64,000 bases of DNA from Pseudomonas laurylsulfatiphila (GTDB lineage: Bacteria > Pseudomonadota > Gammaproteobacteria > Pseudomonadales > Pseudomonadaceae), in contig NZ_NIRS01000010.1 in the NCBI RefSeq assembly GCF_002934665.1, positions 159,446 to 223,445 on the forward strand, given 5' to 3'. Below are positions 10,495-20,216 of the stretch, piece after piece. The notes below the pieces were generated by a model that did not search any database, was not told where the DNA came from, and saw only the letters and a program-made list of their open reading frames with translations. Positions within the stretch are counted from its first letter, which is position 1, and every line of letters starts with the position of its first letter. The position numbers were made by a program, and so were the translations under genes.

Positions 10495-11505
10495 ATGATG
10501 TTTCGAAATACCCTGCGCCGCGGCTTGACCATCACCCTGCTCGGCCTGACACTCGCCACCCCCCTCACCCAAGCCGCCGACCCGGTTTCCCTGACGCTCT
10601 ACAACGGCCAACACAAAGAAGTCGGCGACGCGGTCGCCAAAGCCTTCGAAGCCAAGACCGGGATCCACGTCAATGTACGCAAAGGCAGCAGCAACCAGCT
10701 CGCCAGCCAGGTCGTCGAAGAAGGCGATCGCTCCCCTGCCGACGTGATCTACACCGAAGAATCGCCGCCATTGAACAAACTTGGCGAACAAGGCCTGCTA
10801 GCCAAGGCGGATGACGCCACGCTGGCCGTTCTGCCCAAGGAATACGTCGCCAGCAATGGCACCTGGATTGGCGTGACTGCCCGGGTGCGCGTCGTCGCCT
10901 ACAACCCCAAGCTGATTGATGAAAAAGACCTGCCGACCTCGGTGATGGAATTCTCCAATCCCAAATGGCAAGGCAAGGTCGGCTTCGTGCCTACCAGCGG
11001 CGCCTTTCAGGAACAAGCCGTGGCAATCATCAAAGTGCACGGCATGGACGCTGCCGAAGAATGGCTAACCGGGCTGCGCGCATTCGGCAAGACCTACAGC
11101 AACAATATGGTCGCGCTCAAAGCCGTGGAAAATGGCGAAGTGGCCACCGTGCTGGTCAACAACTATTACTGGTTCGCCTTGCAGCATGAAAAAGGCCAGC
11201 TCGATTCGAAACTGCACTACTTCACCGGCGGCGACGTCGGCGGGCTGATCACCGTGTCCAGCGCAGCAGTCCTGAAATCCAGCAAACACCCAACAGAAGC
11301 ACAGCAATTGCTCGCCTACATGGCCAGCGAGGAAGGCCAGCGCGTGATCACCCAGACCACCGCCGAATACCCGCTGCACAAAGGCATGGAATCTGATCGC
11401 GGGCTCAAGCCATTCAGCGAGCTGCAAGCACCGAAAGTCACGCCAGCCGACCTGGGCAATGCCGAAGAAGCCCTGGACCTGGAACGTGAAGTTGGCCTGA
11501 ACTGA
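10495..11505 (+). CDS. hitA: Ferric iron ABC transporter, periplasmic binding protein
   Basis: A 336-residue FbpA/HitA-type protein that binds Fe3+ in the periplasm and delivers it to the inner-membrane permease. An N-terminal signal peptide (hydrophobic to about residue 20, cleavage near TQA-AD at 27-28) leads a mature part beginning VSLTLYNGQH. The adjacent tyrosines Y224-Y225 (VNNYYW) match the iron-ligand Tyr pair of FbpA. A GAGG ribosome-binding site precedes two adjacent Met codons; 10495 is taken as the start. It overlaps hitB by one base. No ATPase gene follows, as I recall for P. aeruginosa hitAB. Confidence 0.88.
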   Translation: MMFRNTLRRGLTITLLGLTLATPLTQAADPVSLTLYNGQHKEVGDAVAKAFEAKTGIHVNVRKGSSNQLASQVVEEGDRSPADVIYTEESPPLNKLGEQGLLAKADDATLAVLPKEYVASNGTWIGVTARVRVVAYNPKLIDEKDLPTSVMEFSNPKWQGKVGFVPTSGAFQEQAVAIIKVHGMDAAEEWLTGLRAFGKTYSNNMVALKAVENGEVATVLVNNYYWFALQHEKGQLDSKLHYFTGGDVGGLITVSSAAVLKSSKHPTEAQQLLAYMASEEGQRVITQTTAEYPLHKGMESDRGLKPFSELQAPKVTPADLGNAEEALDLEREVGLN

Positions 11506-13061
11506 TGAGCGCATCGCTTTCCGCGCATGGCGGGTACATGCCGCGGCGCAAGCGGCCGTCGATATGGCTGGTCCTACCGGTTTTGCTACTGGTGGTGCTC
11601 AGCCTGCTGCCGTTGGCCTATGTCGGGCTCAAGGCCTGGCAGGCAGGCTGGGCCGAGGCGCTGCATTTGCTGTGGCGCCCCTATGTGTTCGGACTGCTGC
11701 GCAACACTCTGGCGCTGATGGTCGGCGTGACGCTGGCCTGCGGTGCGATCGGCCTGTCGCTGGCGTGGCTGCTGGAGCGCAGCAGTCTGCCGGGGCGACG
11801 CCTGTGGGGCGTGATCCTGTGCCTGCCCTTTGCCGTACCGGCGTTTGTCAGCAGTTTCACCTGGGTTTCATTGAGCGCTCATTTCGAGGGACTCGGCGGG
11901 GCGATTCTGGTGATGACGCTCTCTAAATACCCGCTGATTTTCCTGCCGGTGGCGGCGACCCTGCGCAATCTCGACCCATCGCTGGAAGAGTCGGCGCGCA
12001 CCCTGGGACAGAGCCGCTGGGGCGTGTTCTTCAAGGTCACCCTGCCCCTGCTCTGGCCGTCGCTGCTCGCCGGCTCCTTGCTGATTGCCCTGCACATGCT
12101 GGTGGAATTCGGCGCGCTGTCGATTATCGGCCTGCAAACCTTCACCACCGCGATCTATCAACAGTTCGAGCTCGAGTTCAGCAATGCCAACGCGGCAATG
12201 CTCTCCGCCGTGCTGCTGATGCTGTGCCTGGCGCTGCTGTGGCTGGAGCTGCGCGTTCGGGGCAAGGGTCGACACGTGCGCACCGGTCAGGGTGCGGCGC
12301 GCCGCGCAGAACAGGTTCAACTGGGCCCCTGGGCGGTGGCAGGACAGCTTTATTGCCTGCTGCTGGCAATCATTGGCAGCGGGATTCCGTTAGGGATGCT
12401 GGCTTACTGGCTGGCCGTCGGATCATCGGCGGCCTTTCCAATGGCAGCCATCGGCGAAGCATTGCTGTCATCCCTCGCGCTGTCGTTGGGTGGCGCTGCG
12501 GTGTGCCTGGTGCTGGCGGTGCCGGTCGGCCTGCTGGTCGTGCGCTACAAGGGCCAACTGGCGATCTGGGCCGAGCGTTTGCCGTATCTGCTGCACGCCC
12601 TGCCAGGACTGGTCATTGCCCTGACCCTGGTGTATTTCGCCCTGCACTACGTGCCGATGCTTTACCAGACTTCGGCATTGCTGCTGATCGCGTACGCCCT
12701 GCTGTTTCTGCCGCTGGCCCAGGCGCCGATCCGCACCGCCCTGAACAAGGCGGCACCGCAGCTTGAAGAAGCGGCACGCACACTGGGCGCCTCGTCTTTC
12801 AGTGCGTTCTGTCGAGTGACACTGCCGATCATTTTCCCGGCACTCGGCGCAGCTTTCGCCCTGGTGTTCCTGGATGCGATGAAAGAACTGACGGCGACCT
12901 TGCTGTTGAGTCCGACGGGGCTGAATACGCTGGCGACGGAAGTCTGGGCGCATACCGCGAATGTGGAATTTGCCGCGGCGGCGCCTTATGCGGCGTTGCT
13001 GATTCTGGTGTCGGGATTACCGGTCTATCTGCTGACGACCCGGATGTATCTGAGTCGCTAA
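11505..13061 (+). CDS. hitB: Ferric iron ABC transporter, permease protein
   Basis: A 518-residue fused permease with about 12 membrane segments in two homologous halves. Each half carries an ATPase-docking EAA loop: EESARTLGQSRWGVFFK near residue 162 and EEAARTLGASSFSAFCR near residue 420. This double arrangement is typical of FbpB/SfuB/HitB iron permeases. ATG at 11505 overlaps the hitA stop (TGATG), implying translational coupling. A second possible start at 11538 (MPRRKRPSIW) would remove 11 residues. The ATPase must come from elsewhere in the genome. Confidence 0.88.
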   Translation: MSASLSAHGGYMPRRKRPSIWLVLPVLLLVVLSLLPLAYVGLKAWQAGWAEALHLLWRPYVFGLLRNTLALMVGVTLACGAIGLSLAWLLERSSLPGRRLWGVILCLPFAVPAFVSSFTWVSLSAHFEGLGGAILVMTLSKYPLIFLPVAATLRNLDPSLEESARTLGQSRWGVFFKVTLPLLWPSLLAGSLLIALHMLVEFGALSIIGLQTFTTAIYQQFELEFSNANAAMLSAVLLMLCLALLWLELRVRGKGRHVRTGQGAARRAEQVQLGPWAVAGQLYCLLLAIIGSGIPLGMLAYWLAVGSSAAFPMAAIGEALLSSLALSLGGAAVCLVLAVPVGLLVVRYKGQLAIWAERLPYLLHALPGLVIALTLVYFALHYVPMLYQTSALLLIAYALLFLPLAQAPIRTALNKAAPQLEEAARTLGASSFSAFCRVTLPIIFPALGAAFALVFLDAMKELTATLLLSPTGLNTLATEVWAHTANVEFAAAAPYAALLILVSGLPVYLLTTRMYLSR

Positions 13062-13070
13062 AACCGTATT

Positions 13071-13132
13071 CGCGAGCAGGCTCGCTCCCACAGGGAAACG
13101 CATTCCAATGTGGGAGCGAGCCTGCTCGCGAT
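13071..13132. repeat. REPIN doublet
   Basis: CGCGAGCAGGCTCGCTCCCA and its reverse complement are separated by about 20 bases, between the convergent hitB and chemoreceptor genes. It can fold into one long hairpin and may act as a bidirectional transcript end. Confidence 0.9.
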
Positions 13133-13157
13133 GACGCCAGACCATTCAACACAAACC

Positions 13158-15092
13158 CTAAGCCCTGAACTGCCCCAGGCTCGCCTTCAACTGCGCCGCC
13201 AACCCATCCAGCACCTTACCGCTGGCCGTGGTCTCCACCACAGCTTGTGCGGCTTTCTCAGCCTGAGCATGAATGGTCTCGACCCGACCACGCACCGCCT
13301 GTGCGCCCTGAGCCTGATGCGCCGCAGCCTGGGTCGCCAGACCGATCGCCGCATGCACCTGCTCGACCGACGCCTGCACCGACTGCTGCAACCGTGCACT
13401 GTCACGCAGCACCACCAAACCTTCGTTGGCCTGGCGTCCGGCCTGACCGATTGCCGCGACCGCCTCGCGCGCGCCCTGCTGCAATGCCACGATATGCGCC
13501 TGGATATCGCCGGTGGAGCTCTGCGTCTTGCTCGCCAGTGCCCGCACTTCATCTGCCACCACCGCAAACCCGCGCCCGGTCTCACCGGCACGCGCCGCTT
13601 CAATCGCCGCGTTCAGCGCCAGCAGGTTGGTCTGCTCGGCGATGCCGTGAATTACCGTCAACACCACTTCAATCTGCTCGCTTTGCTGCGCCAGGCGCTC
13701 GATCACTTGGGCGCCGGTATTGACCTGCCCCGCCAGCTCCTCGATCAGGCTGCCGACTTTCGCCGAGGTCCGGGTGTTTTCATCGGTGGCCTGACGAATC
13801 TCCACCACCTGCTTGAGCGCCGCCTGCATGGCATGGCTTTCCGACTGCGCCTCATCCGCCATTTGCGACAGGGCACGCAAACTCTCCGCCACTTCGTCGC
13901 GCTGCATGCCAGCCGCTGCGTCCGCACCCGCGTTGCGCAGGGTCATGGCACCAATCTCGACGCCGGTACGCTGAGCCACATCGCCCGCCTCACGCACGAT
14001 CGGCTGCAACTTATCCACAAAGCGATTGACCGCCGAGGCCATGTCGCCGATTTCGTCCTTGCTGTTGATCTGCACACGCTTGGTCAGATCGCCCTCGCCC
14101 GCGGCCAGGTCATCCATGGCAACGATCAGCATTTTCAGGCGATTGACCACTCGACGACCGAGCACCACCGCCAGCAACAGGAGGACACCAAAACCCACGA
14201 CTGCCAGACACACGCCGATGCGCCAGCGCAATGTTGCAGCCGCTTCCTGTACGGTGCTGGTGGTGTTGGCTTTCATTTCAGCCGCTGTGGACTGCGCGGA
14301 CTGCAGACGCGCGCGCATCGCCGTTGCGCTGTCGGCAGCCGCGCCTTTGAGGCTGTCGCCGACCAGTTGATCGCTGCTGGCGATCAAGGCCGAGAAGCGC
14401 TTGTCGAGGGCTGCGAGATCAGTCTCCACGGAAGCCGTCGAGACCCCCATCAGGACCTTGCCGATTTCCACGCCATTGGGGTTGATCGAGGCCTCGATGT
14501 AGAAGACCGAAGGATCGTTCTTCGCTGCATCCAGCACCTTGTCGAGCGCCCGCTCGCCCTGGCCTTTTTCCAGCAGTGCCTTGTTGATCGGGTTTTCCCG
14601 GTTGAGGTAGCGCGTCAGGTGCTGACCGGTAGCGTCGTCATACACCACGAACAGCACATTGGGATTGCGCTGGGCCCGGCGGGCGAATTCGGACAGCGTC
14701 GGAACGTCGTTGTCCCACATGGCGCGGGGCGCGACCGAAGCCAGAAGCTGCGCCATATCGTTGGCGGAGTCCTTCAGGTCCTTTTCCAGGGTCGAACGCA
14801 GTTGCGCCTGCTCTTCCTCAAGGCGTGAGGACAAACCGGCCGTGAGGCGCTGACGTGTACTGGTAGAAAGGCTGTCCAGACTGGACGTGACTTCACGCCC
14901 GGCCTGCTCGAGCTCGGCGGAAAGTTTTTGACTGTCCGCGCCCAGGCGTGTGCCCAGATCGGCTTCGAGCGCCGTCACCGTGCTCCGGGTCAGAGCAACA
15001 GCCACCAGCACCTGCACCAAAAGGGCGATACCCAGGGTAACGAACACAGGCCGCAACAAACGGCTTTGTAACAGTGAGAGAACGGCCGACAC
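13158..15092 (-). CDS. Methyl-accepting chemotaxis protein
   Basis: A 644-residue transmembrane chemoreceptor. It has TM1 (about residues 14-34), a periplasmic sensor region (about 35-290, with a helical start and a short PAS/Cache-like core around VLFVVYDDATG), TM2 (291-312), a HAMP domain (313-368) and a cytoplasmic signalling domain. The kinase-contact hairpin tip contains EQTNLLALNAAIEAARAGE. Ligands cannot be read from sequence. It stands alone between hitB and purA, with no che genes nearby. Confidence 0.93.
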   Translation of the reverse strand: MSAVLSLLQSRLLRPVFVTLGIALLVQVLVAVALTRSTVTALEADLGTRLGADSQKLSAELEQAGREVTSSLDSLSTSTRQRLTAGLSSRLEEEQAQLRSTLEKDLKDSANDMAQLLASVAPRAMWDNDVPTLSEFARRAQRNPNVLFVVYDDATGQHLTRYLNRENPINKALLEKGQGERALDKVLDAAKNDPSVFYIEASINPNGVEIGKVLMGVSTASVETDLAALDKRFSALIASSDQLVGDSLKGAAADSATAMRARLQSAQSTAAEMKANTTSTVQEAAATLRWRIGVCLAVVGFGVLLLLAVVLGRRVVNRLKMLIVAMDDLAAGEGDLTKRVQINSKDEIGDMASAVNRFVDKLQPIVREAGDVAQRTGVEIGAMTLRNAGADAAAGMQRDEVAESLRALSQMADEAQSESHAMQAALKQVVEIRQATDENTRTSAKVGSLIEELAGQVNTGAQVIERLAQQSEQIEVVLTVIHGIAEQTNLLALNAAIEAARAGETGRGFAVVADEVRALASKTQSSTGDIQAHIVALQQGAREAVAAIGQAGRQANEGLVVLRDSARLQQSVQASVEQVHAAIGLATQAAAHQAQGAQAVRGRVETIHAQAEKAAQAVVETTASGKVLDGLAAQLKASLGQFRA

Positions 15093-15185
15093 TGTGAATC
15101 CCTCTACTTGGACGCCATTAATTTGATGGCATTCTTTTGAAGATATTTACAGCAAAGGTCATGCCGTCCTACAGACAAATACGAC

Positions 15186-15209
15186 AAAGGCCCCGATTAA
15201 GGAGCCTTT
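15186..15209 (-). terminator. Probable terminator downstream of purA
   Basis: AAAGGC and GCCTTT pair, extended by CC/GG, around GATTAA, 22-45 bases beyond the purA stop. The U-tract on the minus strand is weak; on the plus strand GTGTTTT follows. Assigned to purA by position. Confidence 0.55.
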
Positions 15210-15230
15210 GTGTTTTACATCAACGACTTA

Positions 15231-16520
15231 TCAAGCAAACGGATGACGCAGAACGATGGTTTCGTTGCGGTCCGGGCCCGTCGAAATAATGTCGATCGGT
15301 GCACCGATCAGCTCTTCAACGCGCTTGATGTAGGCACGGGCGTTAGCTGGCAGCTCTTCCAGGGTTTTGGCACCCACGGTCGACTCGGTCCAGCCCGGCA
15401 CTTCTTCGTACACAGGCTGCAGGCCCACGTAGCTGTCAGCATCAGTCGGGGCAACGGCCTTGCCTTCTGCGTCTTTGTAGCCGACGCAGATGTTGATGGT
15501 TTCCAGACCGTCGAGCACGTCCAGCTTGGTCAGGCAGATGCCCGAGATGCTGTTCACATCGATAGCGCGACGCAGGATAACAGCGTCGAACCAGCCACAA
15601 CGACGAGCACGGCCGGTAGTTGCGCCGAACTCGTGACCTTGTTTAGCCAAGTGCGCACCGACTTCGTCGAACAGCTCTGTCGGGAATGGACCCGAACCTA
15701 CACGCGTGGTGTAAGCCTTGGTGATGCCCAGGATGTAGTCCAGGAACATAGGGCCGACACCCGAACCGGTAGCAACGCCGCCAGCGGTGGTGTTGGAGCT
15801 GGTCACGTACGGGTAGGTACCGTGGTCGATGTCCAGCAGGGAGCCTTGGGCGCCTTCGAACATGATGTCTTTGCCAGCACGACGCAGGTCGTGCAGCTCG
15901 GCCGTCACGTCCAGCATCAGCGGCTTGAGCAGCTCAGCGTATTCCTTGCACTCGGCCAGGGTCTTGTCGAAGTCGATGGCTGGCTCTTTGTAGTAACCCA
16001 CCAGCATGAAGTTGTGGTAATCCACCAGTTCACGCAGCTTGTCTTCAAAGCGCGGCATGTTGAGCAGGTCGCCCACACGCAGGCCACGACGTGCAACCTT
16101 GTCTTCGTAGGCCGGGCCGATGCCGCGACCGGTGGTACCGATCTTCAGCTCGCCACGGGCCTTTTCACGGGCCTGGTCCAGCGCAACGTGGAAGGACAGG
16201 ATCAGCGGGCAGGACGGGCTGATACGCAGGCGCTCGCGCACCGGCACACCTTTTTCTTCCAGCTTGGTGATCTCGCGCAGCAGGGCGTCAGGTGCAACCA
16301 CCACGCCGTTGCCGATCAGGCACTGCACGCCTTCGCGCAGCACGCCCGACGGGATCAGGTGCAAGACGGTTTTTTCGCCATCGATCACCAGAGTGTGACC
16401 CGCGTTGTGGCCACCCTGGTAGCGCACTACGGCGGCAGCATGTTCGGTCAGCAGATCAACGATCTTGCCTTTGCCCTCATCACCCCATTGGGTGCCCAGG
16501 ACTACGACATTCTTACCCAT
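15231..16520 (-). CDS. purA: Adenylosuccinate synthetase
   Basis: The 429-residue GTP-dependent enzyme makes adenylosuccinate from IMP and aspartate, the first step of AMP synthesis. The N-terminus MGKNVVVLGTQWGDEGKGK contains the catalytic Asp and P-loop-like GDEGKGK; GGHNAGHT and the C-terminal GPDRNET motif are also present. The start at 16520 has a GAGG site and gives the standard length; five upstream in-frame codons are excluded. It is co-directional with hisZ, 54 bases downstream of it. Confidence 0.98.
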   Translation of the reverse strand: MGKNVVVLGTQWGDEGKGKIVDLLTEHAAAVVRYQGGHNAGHTLVIDGEKTVLHLIPSGVLREGVQCLIGNGVVVAPDALLREITKLEEKGVPVRERLRISPSCPLILSFHVALDQAREKARGELKIGTTGRGIGPAYEDKVARRGLRVGDLLNMPRFEDKLRELVDYHNFMLVGYYKEPAIDFDKTLAECKEYAELLKPLMLDVTAELHDLRRAGKDIMFEGAQGSLLDIDHGTYPYVTSSNTTAGGVATGSGVGPMFLDYILGITKAYTTRVGSGPFPTELFDEVGAHLAKQGHEFGATTGRARRCGWFDAVILRRAIDVNSISGICLTKLDVLDGLETINICVGYKDAEGKAVAPTDADSYVGLQPVYEEVPGWTESTVGAKTLEELPANARAYIKRVEELIGAPIDIISTGPDRNETIVLRHPFA

Positions 16521-16574
16521 AACACTTGTCCTCATTCGCGCAAACTTGGTGCCGGCGGCAGCCGGCGGGAAAAC

Positions 16575-17762
16575 TCAAGAAGCCAGTGGCGATACTTGCC
16601 AAAGCCCGTTCTGCTGAATCAATTGCCGGTCGCAGTCCGCTTCACGGGCGGCGGCCAAAGGTTGTCCAGGCAAAGCCTGAACGACACGCTGACCCTCACT
16701 GCGCAACTGGCAAACCTGCTGCCAGAGTGCCGCATCCGTACTGTCAGGCATCCAGATACCGCCAGACGGTAGCTCGATCTCAGCACGCCCCAGGGTCACC
16801 AGGGTTTTCAAATCGGTGGAAAAGCCGGTCGCCGGACGGGCACGACCGAAGTCGGCGCCGATGTCGTCGTAACGACCGCCCTGGGCAATGGACTGGCCAA
16901 CACCCGGCACGAACACGGCGAACACCACACCGGTGTGGTAGTGGTAGCCACGCAGCTCACCCAGGTCGAAATACAGCGGCAGCTCAGGGAAACGCACGGA
17001 CAGCCGCTCGGCAATCGCCAGCAGGTCGTCCAGCGCCGCCAGAACCGGGGCAGGCGCCTTGGCCAGGCGCTCGCGGGCCGCAGCCAGCACTTCACGACCG
17101 CCACACAGGTCGACCAACGCCCGCAGCATGCCCGACAGATCGGCAGGCAAACCTTCGGTCAAGGTAATGACCTCGTCGATGGCCTTGCGTTGCAAGGCAT
17201 CGAACAACTGCTGCTCGACTTCACCGGACAAACCGGCGGCGCGGGCCAGGCCGCGATAGATGCCGACATGACCGAGGTCCATGTGCACATCCGGCACATC
17301 GGCCAGTTGCAGCATGGCCAGCATCAGGCTGATGACTTCGACGTCGCTGCTCGGGCTGCCGTCGCCGTACAACTCGGCACCCAGCTGAATCGGGCTGCGC
17401 GAGGACGACAAGGCACGCGGCTGGGCATGCAGCACGCTGCCGGCATAGCACAGGCGGCTCGGACCTTCGCGACGCAGGGTATGCGCATCGATGCGCGCCA
17501 CTTGTGGCGTGATGTCGGCACGGAAACCCATCTGGCGGCCCGACTGCGGGTCGATGACCTTGAAGGTGCGCAGATCCAGGTCCTGGCCCGCGCCGGTCAG
17601 CAGGGATTCCAGGTACTCGATATGGGGAGTCACGACAAACTCGTAACCCCAGCTCTGGAACAGATCCAACACCTGACGACGCGCGACTTCAATACGCGCA
17701 GCTTCCGGTGGCAGTACTTCTTCGATGCCATCTGGCAGAAGCCAGCGGTCTACCGTTGCCAT
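16575..17762 (-). CDS. hisZ: ATP phosphoribosyltransferase regulatory subunit HisZ
   Basis: The 395-residue HisZ is a histidyl-tRNA-synthetase paralogue lacking aminoacylation activity that forms a complex with short-form HisG at the first step of histidine synthesis. It retains the class II synthetase-like core (MATVDRWLLPDGIEEVLPPE..., VTPHIEYLESL, GFRADITPQVARID). The start at 17762 gives the family length; a longer in-frame extension to 17894 is arginine-rich and looks non-coding. hisG is not in the window. The hisZ-purA pairing is conserved in Pseudomonas. Confidence 0.96.
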   Translation of the reverse strand: MATVDRWLLPDGIEEVLPPEAARIEVARRQVLDLFQSWGYEFVVTPHIEYLESLLTGAGQDLDLRTFKVIDPQSGRQMGFRADITPQVARIDAHTLRREGPSRLCYAGSVLHAQPRALSSSRSPIQLGAELYGDGSPSSDVEVISLMLAMLQLADVPDVHMDLGHVGIYRGLARAAGLSGEVEQQLFDALQRKAIDEVITLTEGLPADLSGMLRALVDLCGGREVLAAARERLAKAPAPVLAALDDLLAIAERLSVRFPELPLYFDLGELRGYHYHTGVVFAVFVPGVGQSIAQGGRYDDIGADFGRARPATGFSTDLKTLVTLGRAEIELPSGGIWMPDSTDAALWQQVCQLRSEGQRVVQALPGQPLAAAREADCDRQLIQQNGLWQVSPLAS

Positions 17763-18075
17763 TACGCCTTCCCCTATCTCCGGGCGACCAGCCTGTCGGC
17801 GAGCCTTGAGTGAAGCAGAAAATGATCGGCTTGCGCACAAACCACGCGCATGAGCGACGGAGCGAAAAGCCCTTCTACCGGCTTCGCCAACCACTTTCCT
17901 CGAAAAACTGTCGAGCCAATCGGCCCGGCATCTGCTTTAAAACAGCAATCAAACATGCAGACGCAAAAAAGCCGGGAATTTCCCGGCTGCCGCATCATAC
18001 ACACGTTTTCCCAAAGGATCACCCCGCCAGAGGTTTTAGCCGCCCGGCGGGGGGATAAATCAGGTCAACGCCGTA
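17763..18075. other. 313-base gap between hflC and hisZ
   Basis: No credible gene is visible. The gap holds a terminator at 17964-17988, a second GC-rich hairpin at 18022-18052 (CCCCGCC with GGCGGGG) just beyond the hflC stop, and presumably the hisZ-purA promoter within 17770-17960. I could not pin a convincing promoter. Confidence 0.7.
17964..17988 (-). terminator. Rho-independent terminator downstream of hflC
   Basis: On the minus strand AGCCGGGA-AAT-TCCCGGCT is followed by TTTTTGC, an 8-bp GC-rich stem with a T-run. It closes the long nnr-to-hflC transcription block and separates it from hisZ-purA. Confidence 0.9.
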
Positions 18076-18945
18076 TCAAGGCTTGGCTTTTTCCAGGTAG
18101 TGGAAGAAGTCGCTGCTTGGGTCGAGGACCATGACGTCGGATTTGTTCGCGAAGCTTTCACGGTAGGCACGCAGACTACGGTAGAACGCGTAGAACTCCT
18201 GATCCTGACCGTAGGCCTTGGAGTAGATCGCAGCGGCCTGGGCATCGCCGTCACCGCGAACCTCTTCGGATTCACGATAGGCTTCAGCCAGCAGCACGCG
18301 GCGTTGACGATCGGCGTCGGCACGGATGCCTTCGGCCAGCTCGTTACCCTTGGCGCGGTGCTCGCGAGCTTCACGCTCACGCTCGGTGCTCATACGTTCG
18401 AACACGCTGCGGTTCACTTCTTTCGGCAGGTCGATGGTCTTGACCCGGACATCGACCACTTCGATGCCCAGTTCTTTTTCAGCCATCTTGTTCAGCGAAG
18501 CAGTAATGTCCGCCATCAACGCATCGCGCTCACCGGAGACCACTTCGTGCAAGGTGCGCTTACCGAACTGGTCACGCAGGCCCGATTCGAGACGACGGGA
18601 CAGACGTTCGTCGGCGATCTGCTTGAGGCCGGAAGTCGCGGTGTAGTAACGCTCTGCGTCCTTCACGCGCCACTTGGCGTAGGCATCGACCATCACGGCT
18701 TTCTTTTCCAGCGTCAGGAAGCGTTGTGTCGGTGCATCCAGCGTCATCAGGCGTGCGTCGAATTTACGCACCTGGTTAACGTAAGGCACTTTCACATGCA
18801 GGCCTGGCTGAACATCGGTCTGGACCACGCGACCGAACTGCAGCAACACCGCACGCTCGGTCTGAGCCACGATGTAGAAGCAGTTCCAGGCAGCGATCGC
18901 CACGACGACGCCGACAATAAGGGCGATCAGCGATTTATTGCTCAT
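18076..18945 (-). CDS. hflC: HflC, FtsH protease modulator (SPFH protein)
   Basis: A 289-residue membrane-anchored SPFH/band-7 protein with one N-terminal membrane segment (SLIALIVGVVVAIAAWNCF, about residues 4-22) and a large periplasmic part. With HflK it forms a cage around the FtsH protease and limits its activity on membrane proteins. Its ATG overlaps the hflK stop by one base, so the two are translationally coupled. Confidence 0.97.
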   Translation of the reverse strand: MSNKSLIALIVGVVVAIAAWNCFYIVAQTERAVLLQFGRVVQTDVQPGLHVKVPYVNQVRKFDARLMTLDAPTQRFLTLEKKAVMVDAYAKWRVKDAERYYTATSGLKQIADERLSRRLESGLRDQFGKRTLHEVVSGERDALMADITASLNKMAEKELGIEVVDVRVKTIDLPKEVNRSVFERMSTEREREAREHRAKGNELAEGIRADADRQRRVLLAEAYRESEEVRGDGDAQAAAIYSKAYGQDQEFYAFYRSLRAYRESFANKSDVMVLDPSSDFFHYLEKAKP

Positions 18946-20120
18946 CAGCGACTCTCCCTGGTACGTGCTTGCTGTTGCTGCAGATCAGCTGCCGCACGCG
19001 CATTCGCTTCATTGCTGGTGGCTGCCGCACTGGTCACCGGAGTGCTGGTGTTGCGACCACTTTCGACCATCTTGTCCAGCGGCAGGTACAACAGGTTGCT
19101 CTGGCCGTTCTTGTTGCCGGTCACGAGCACCTTGCTGGTGTTGCTGAAGACTTCCTGCATGGTGTCCAGGTACAGACGCTGGCGGGTGACTTCAGGCGCC
19201 TTGCGGTACTCGGCAACCAGCTTGGTGAAGCGATCGGCCTCACCCTTGGCACGCGAGACGGTCTCGTCACGGTAACCATTGGCATCCTCCAGGATGCGCT
19301 GGGCCTGACCACGGGCTTCCGGCACGACGCCGTTGGCATAGGTTTCGGCCTGGTTGCGCGAACGCTGCTCGTCTTCCCGGGCACGGATCACGTCATCGAA
19401 GGCTTCCTGGACTTCGCGCGGTGCCGCTGCGCTCTGAACGTTGACCTGGGTAACGGTGATACCGGTGCGATAGGTGTCCATGAAGCGTTGCAGACGCTCC
19501 TTGATCTCGCTGGCCATCAACTCACGACCTTCGGTCAGTACCTGGTCCATTGCGGTGGAACCCACCACATGGCGCAAGGCGCTGTCGGTCGCGTGCTGCA
19601 GGCTGATTTCCGGCTGATCGACGCTCAGCACGAAGTCCTGCAGGTTGCTGATCTTGTACTGCACGGTCAGCGGCACTTCGACGATGTTCTCGTCTTCGGT
19701 CAGCATCTGGCCCTGCTTGGTGTAGGCACGCTCACGCGTGACGTTTTCCATGTACTTCTTGTCGATCGGCGGGAAATAGATATTCAGGCCCGGACCCACG
19801 GTTTCGTAGTACTTGCCGAAGCGCAGCACCACGGCTTGCTCCTGCTCGTCGACGACATAAACCGCGCTGTACAGCCAAACGGCGGCCAACACGACCAGGC
19901 CGATGCCGAGCAGGCCGCCAAAGCCGCCACTCTTGCCCGGACCACCGCCGTCGTCGCCACCACGTTTCTTACCACCACCGAACAAACCGTTCAGGCTTTC
20001 CTGCAGCTTTCGGAAGGCCTCGTCGAGATCCGGTGGCCCCTTGCGGTCGCCGTTGTTACGACGCTTGCCACCCCAAGGATCCTGATTATTCGAGTTGCCA
20101 CCCGGCTCATTCCAAGCCAT
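18945..20120 (-). CDS. hflK: HflK, FtsH protease modulator (SPFH protein)
   Basis: A 391-residue partner of HflC. The cytoplasmic N-terminus is rich in Gly, Asn and Lys (MAWNEPGGNSNNQDPWGGKR...). It is followed by a membrane segment (about residues 68-90), the SPFH domain (VVDEQEQAVVLRFGKY) and a Gln/Ala-rich C-terminus. The start at 20120 has a GGAGAG site; 12 more in-frame codons upstream are unlikely to be used. It lies 96 bases after hflX. Confidence 0.97.
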   Translation of the reverse strand: MAWNEPGGNSNNQDPWGGKRRNNGDRKGPPDLDEAFRKLQESLNGLFGGGKKRGGDDGGGPGKSGGFGGLLGIGLVVLAAVWLYSAVYVVDEQEQAVVLRFGKYYETVGPGLNIYFPPIDKKYMENVTRERAYTKQGQMLTEDENIVEVPLTVQYKISNLQDFVLSVDQPEISLQHATDSALRHVVGSTAMDQVLTEGRELMASEIKERLQRFMDTYRTGITVTQVNVQSAAAPREVQEAFDDVIRAREDEQRSRNQAETYANGVVPEARGQAQRILEDANGYRDETVSRAKGEADRFTKLVAEYRKAPEVTRQRLYLDTMQEVFSNTSKVLVTGNKNGQSNLLYLPLDKMVESGRNTSTPVTSAAATSNEANARAAADLQQQQARTRESR

Positions 20121-20216
20121 AGCGCTCTCCATCTGATAAAGCAAAGACGCACCCACGGCGCGCCGACCAATGCTACAGAATGCCTGTCACCACGGCACAA
20201 CCGCTTTCTCAGGCTT

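Noticed and set aside
10281..13132. Repeated inverted GAGCGAGC sequences as a possible CRISPR array
   Set aside because: The repeats are isolated face-to-face pairs with irregular distance, not evenly spaced direct repeats; they are REPINs.
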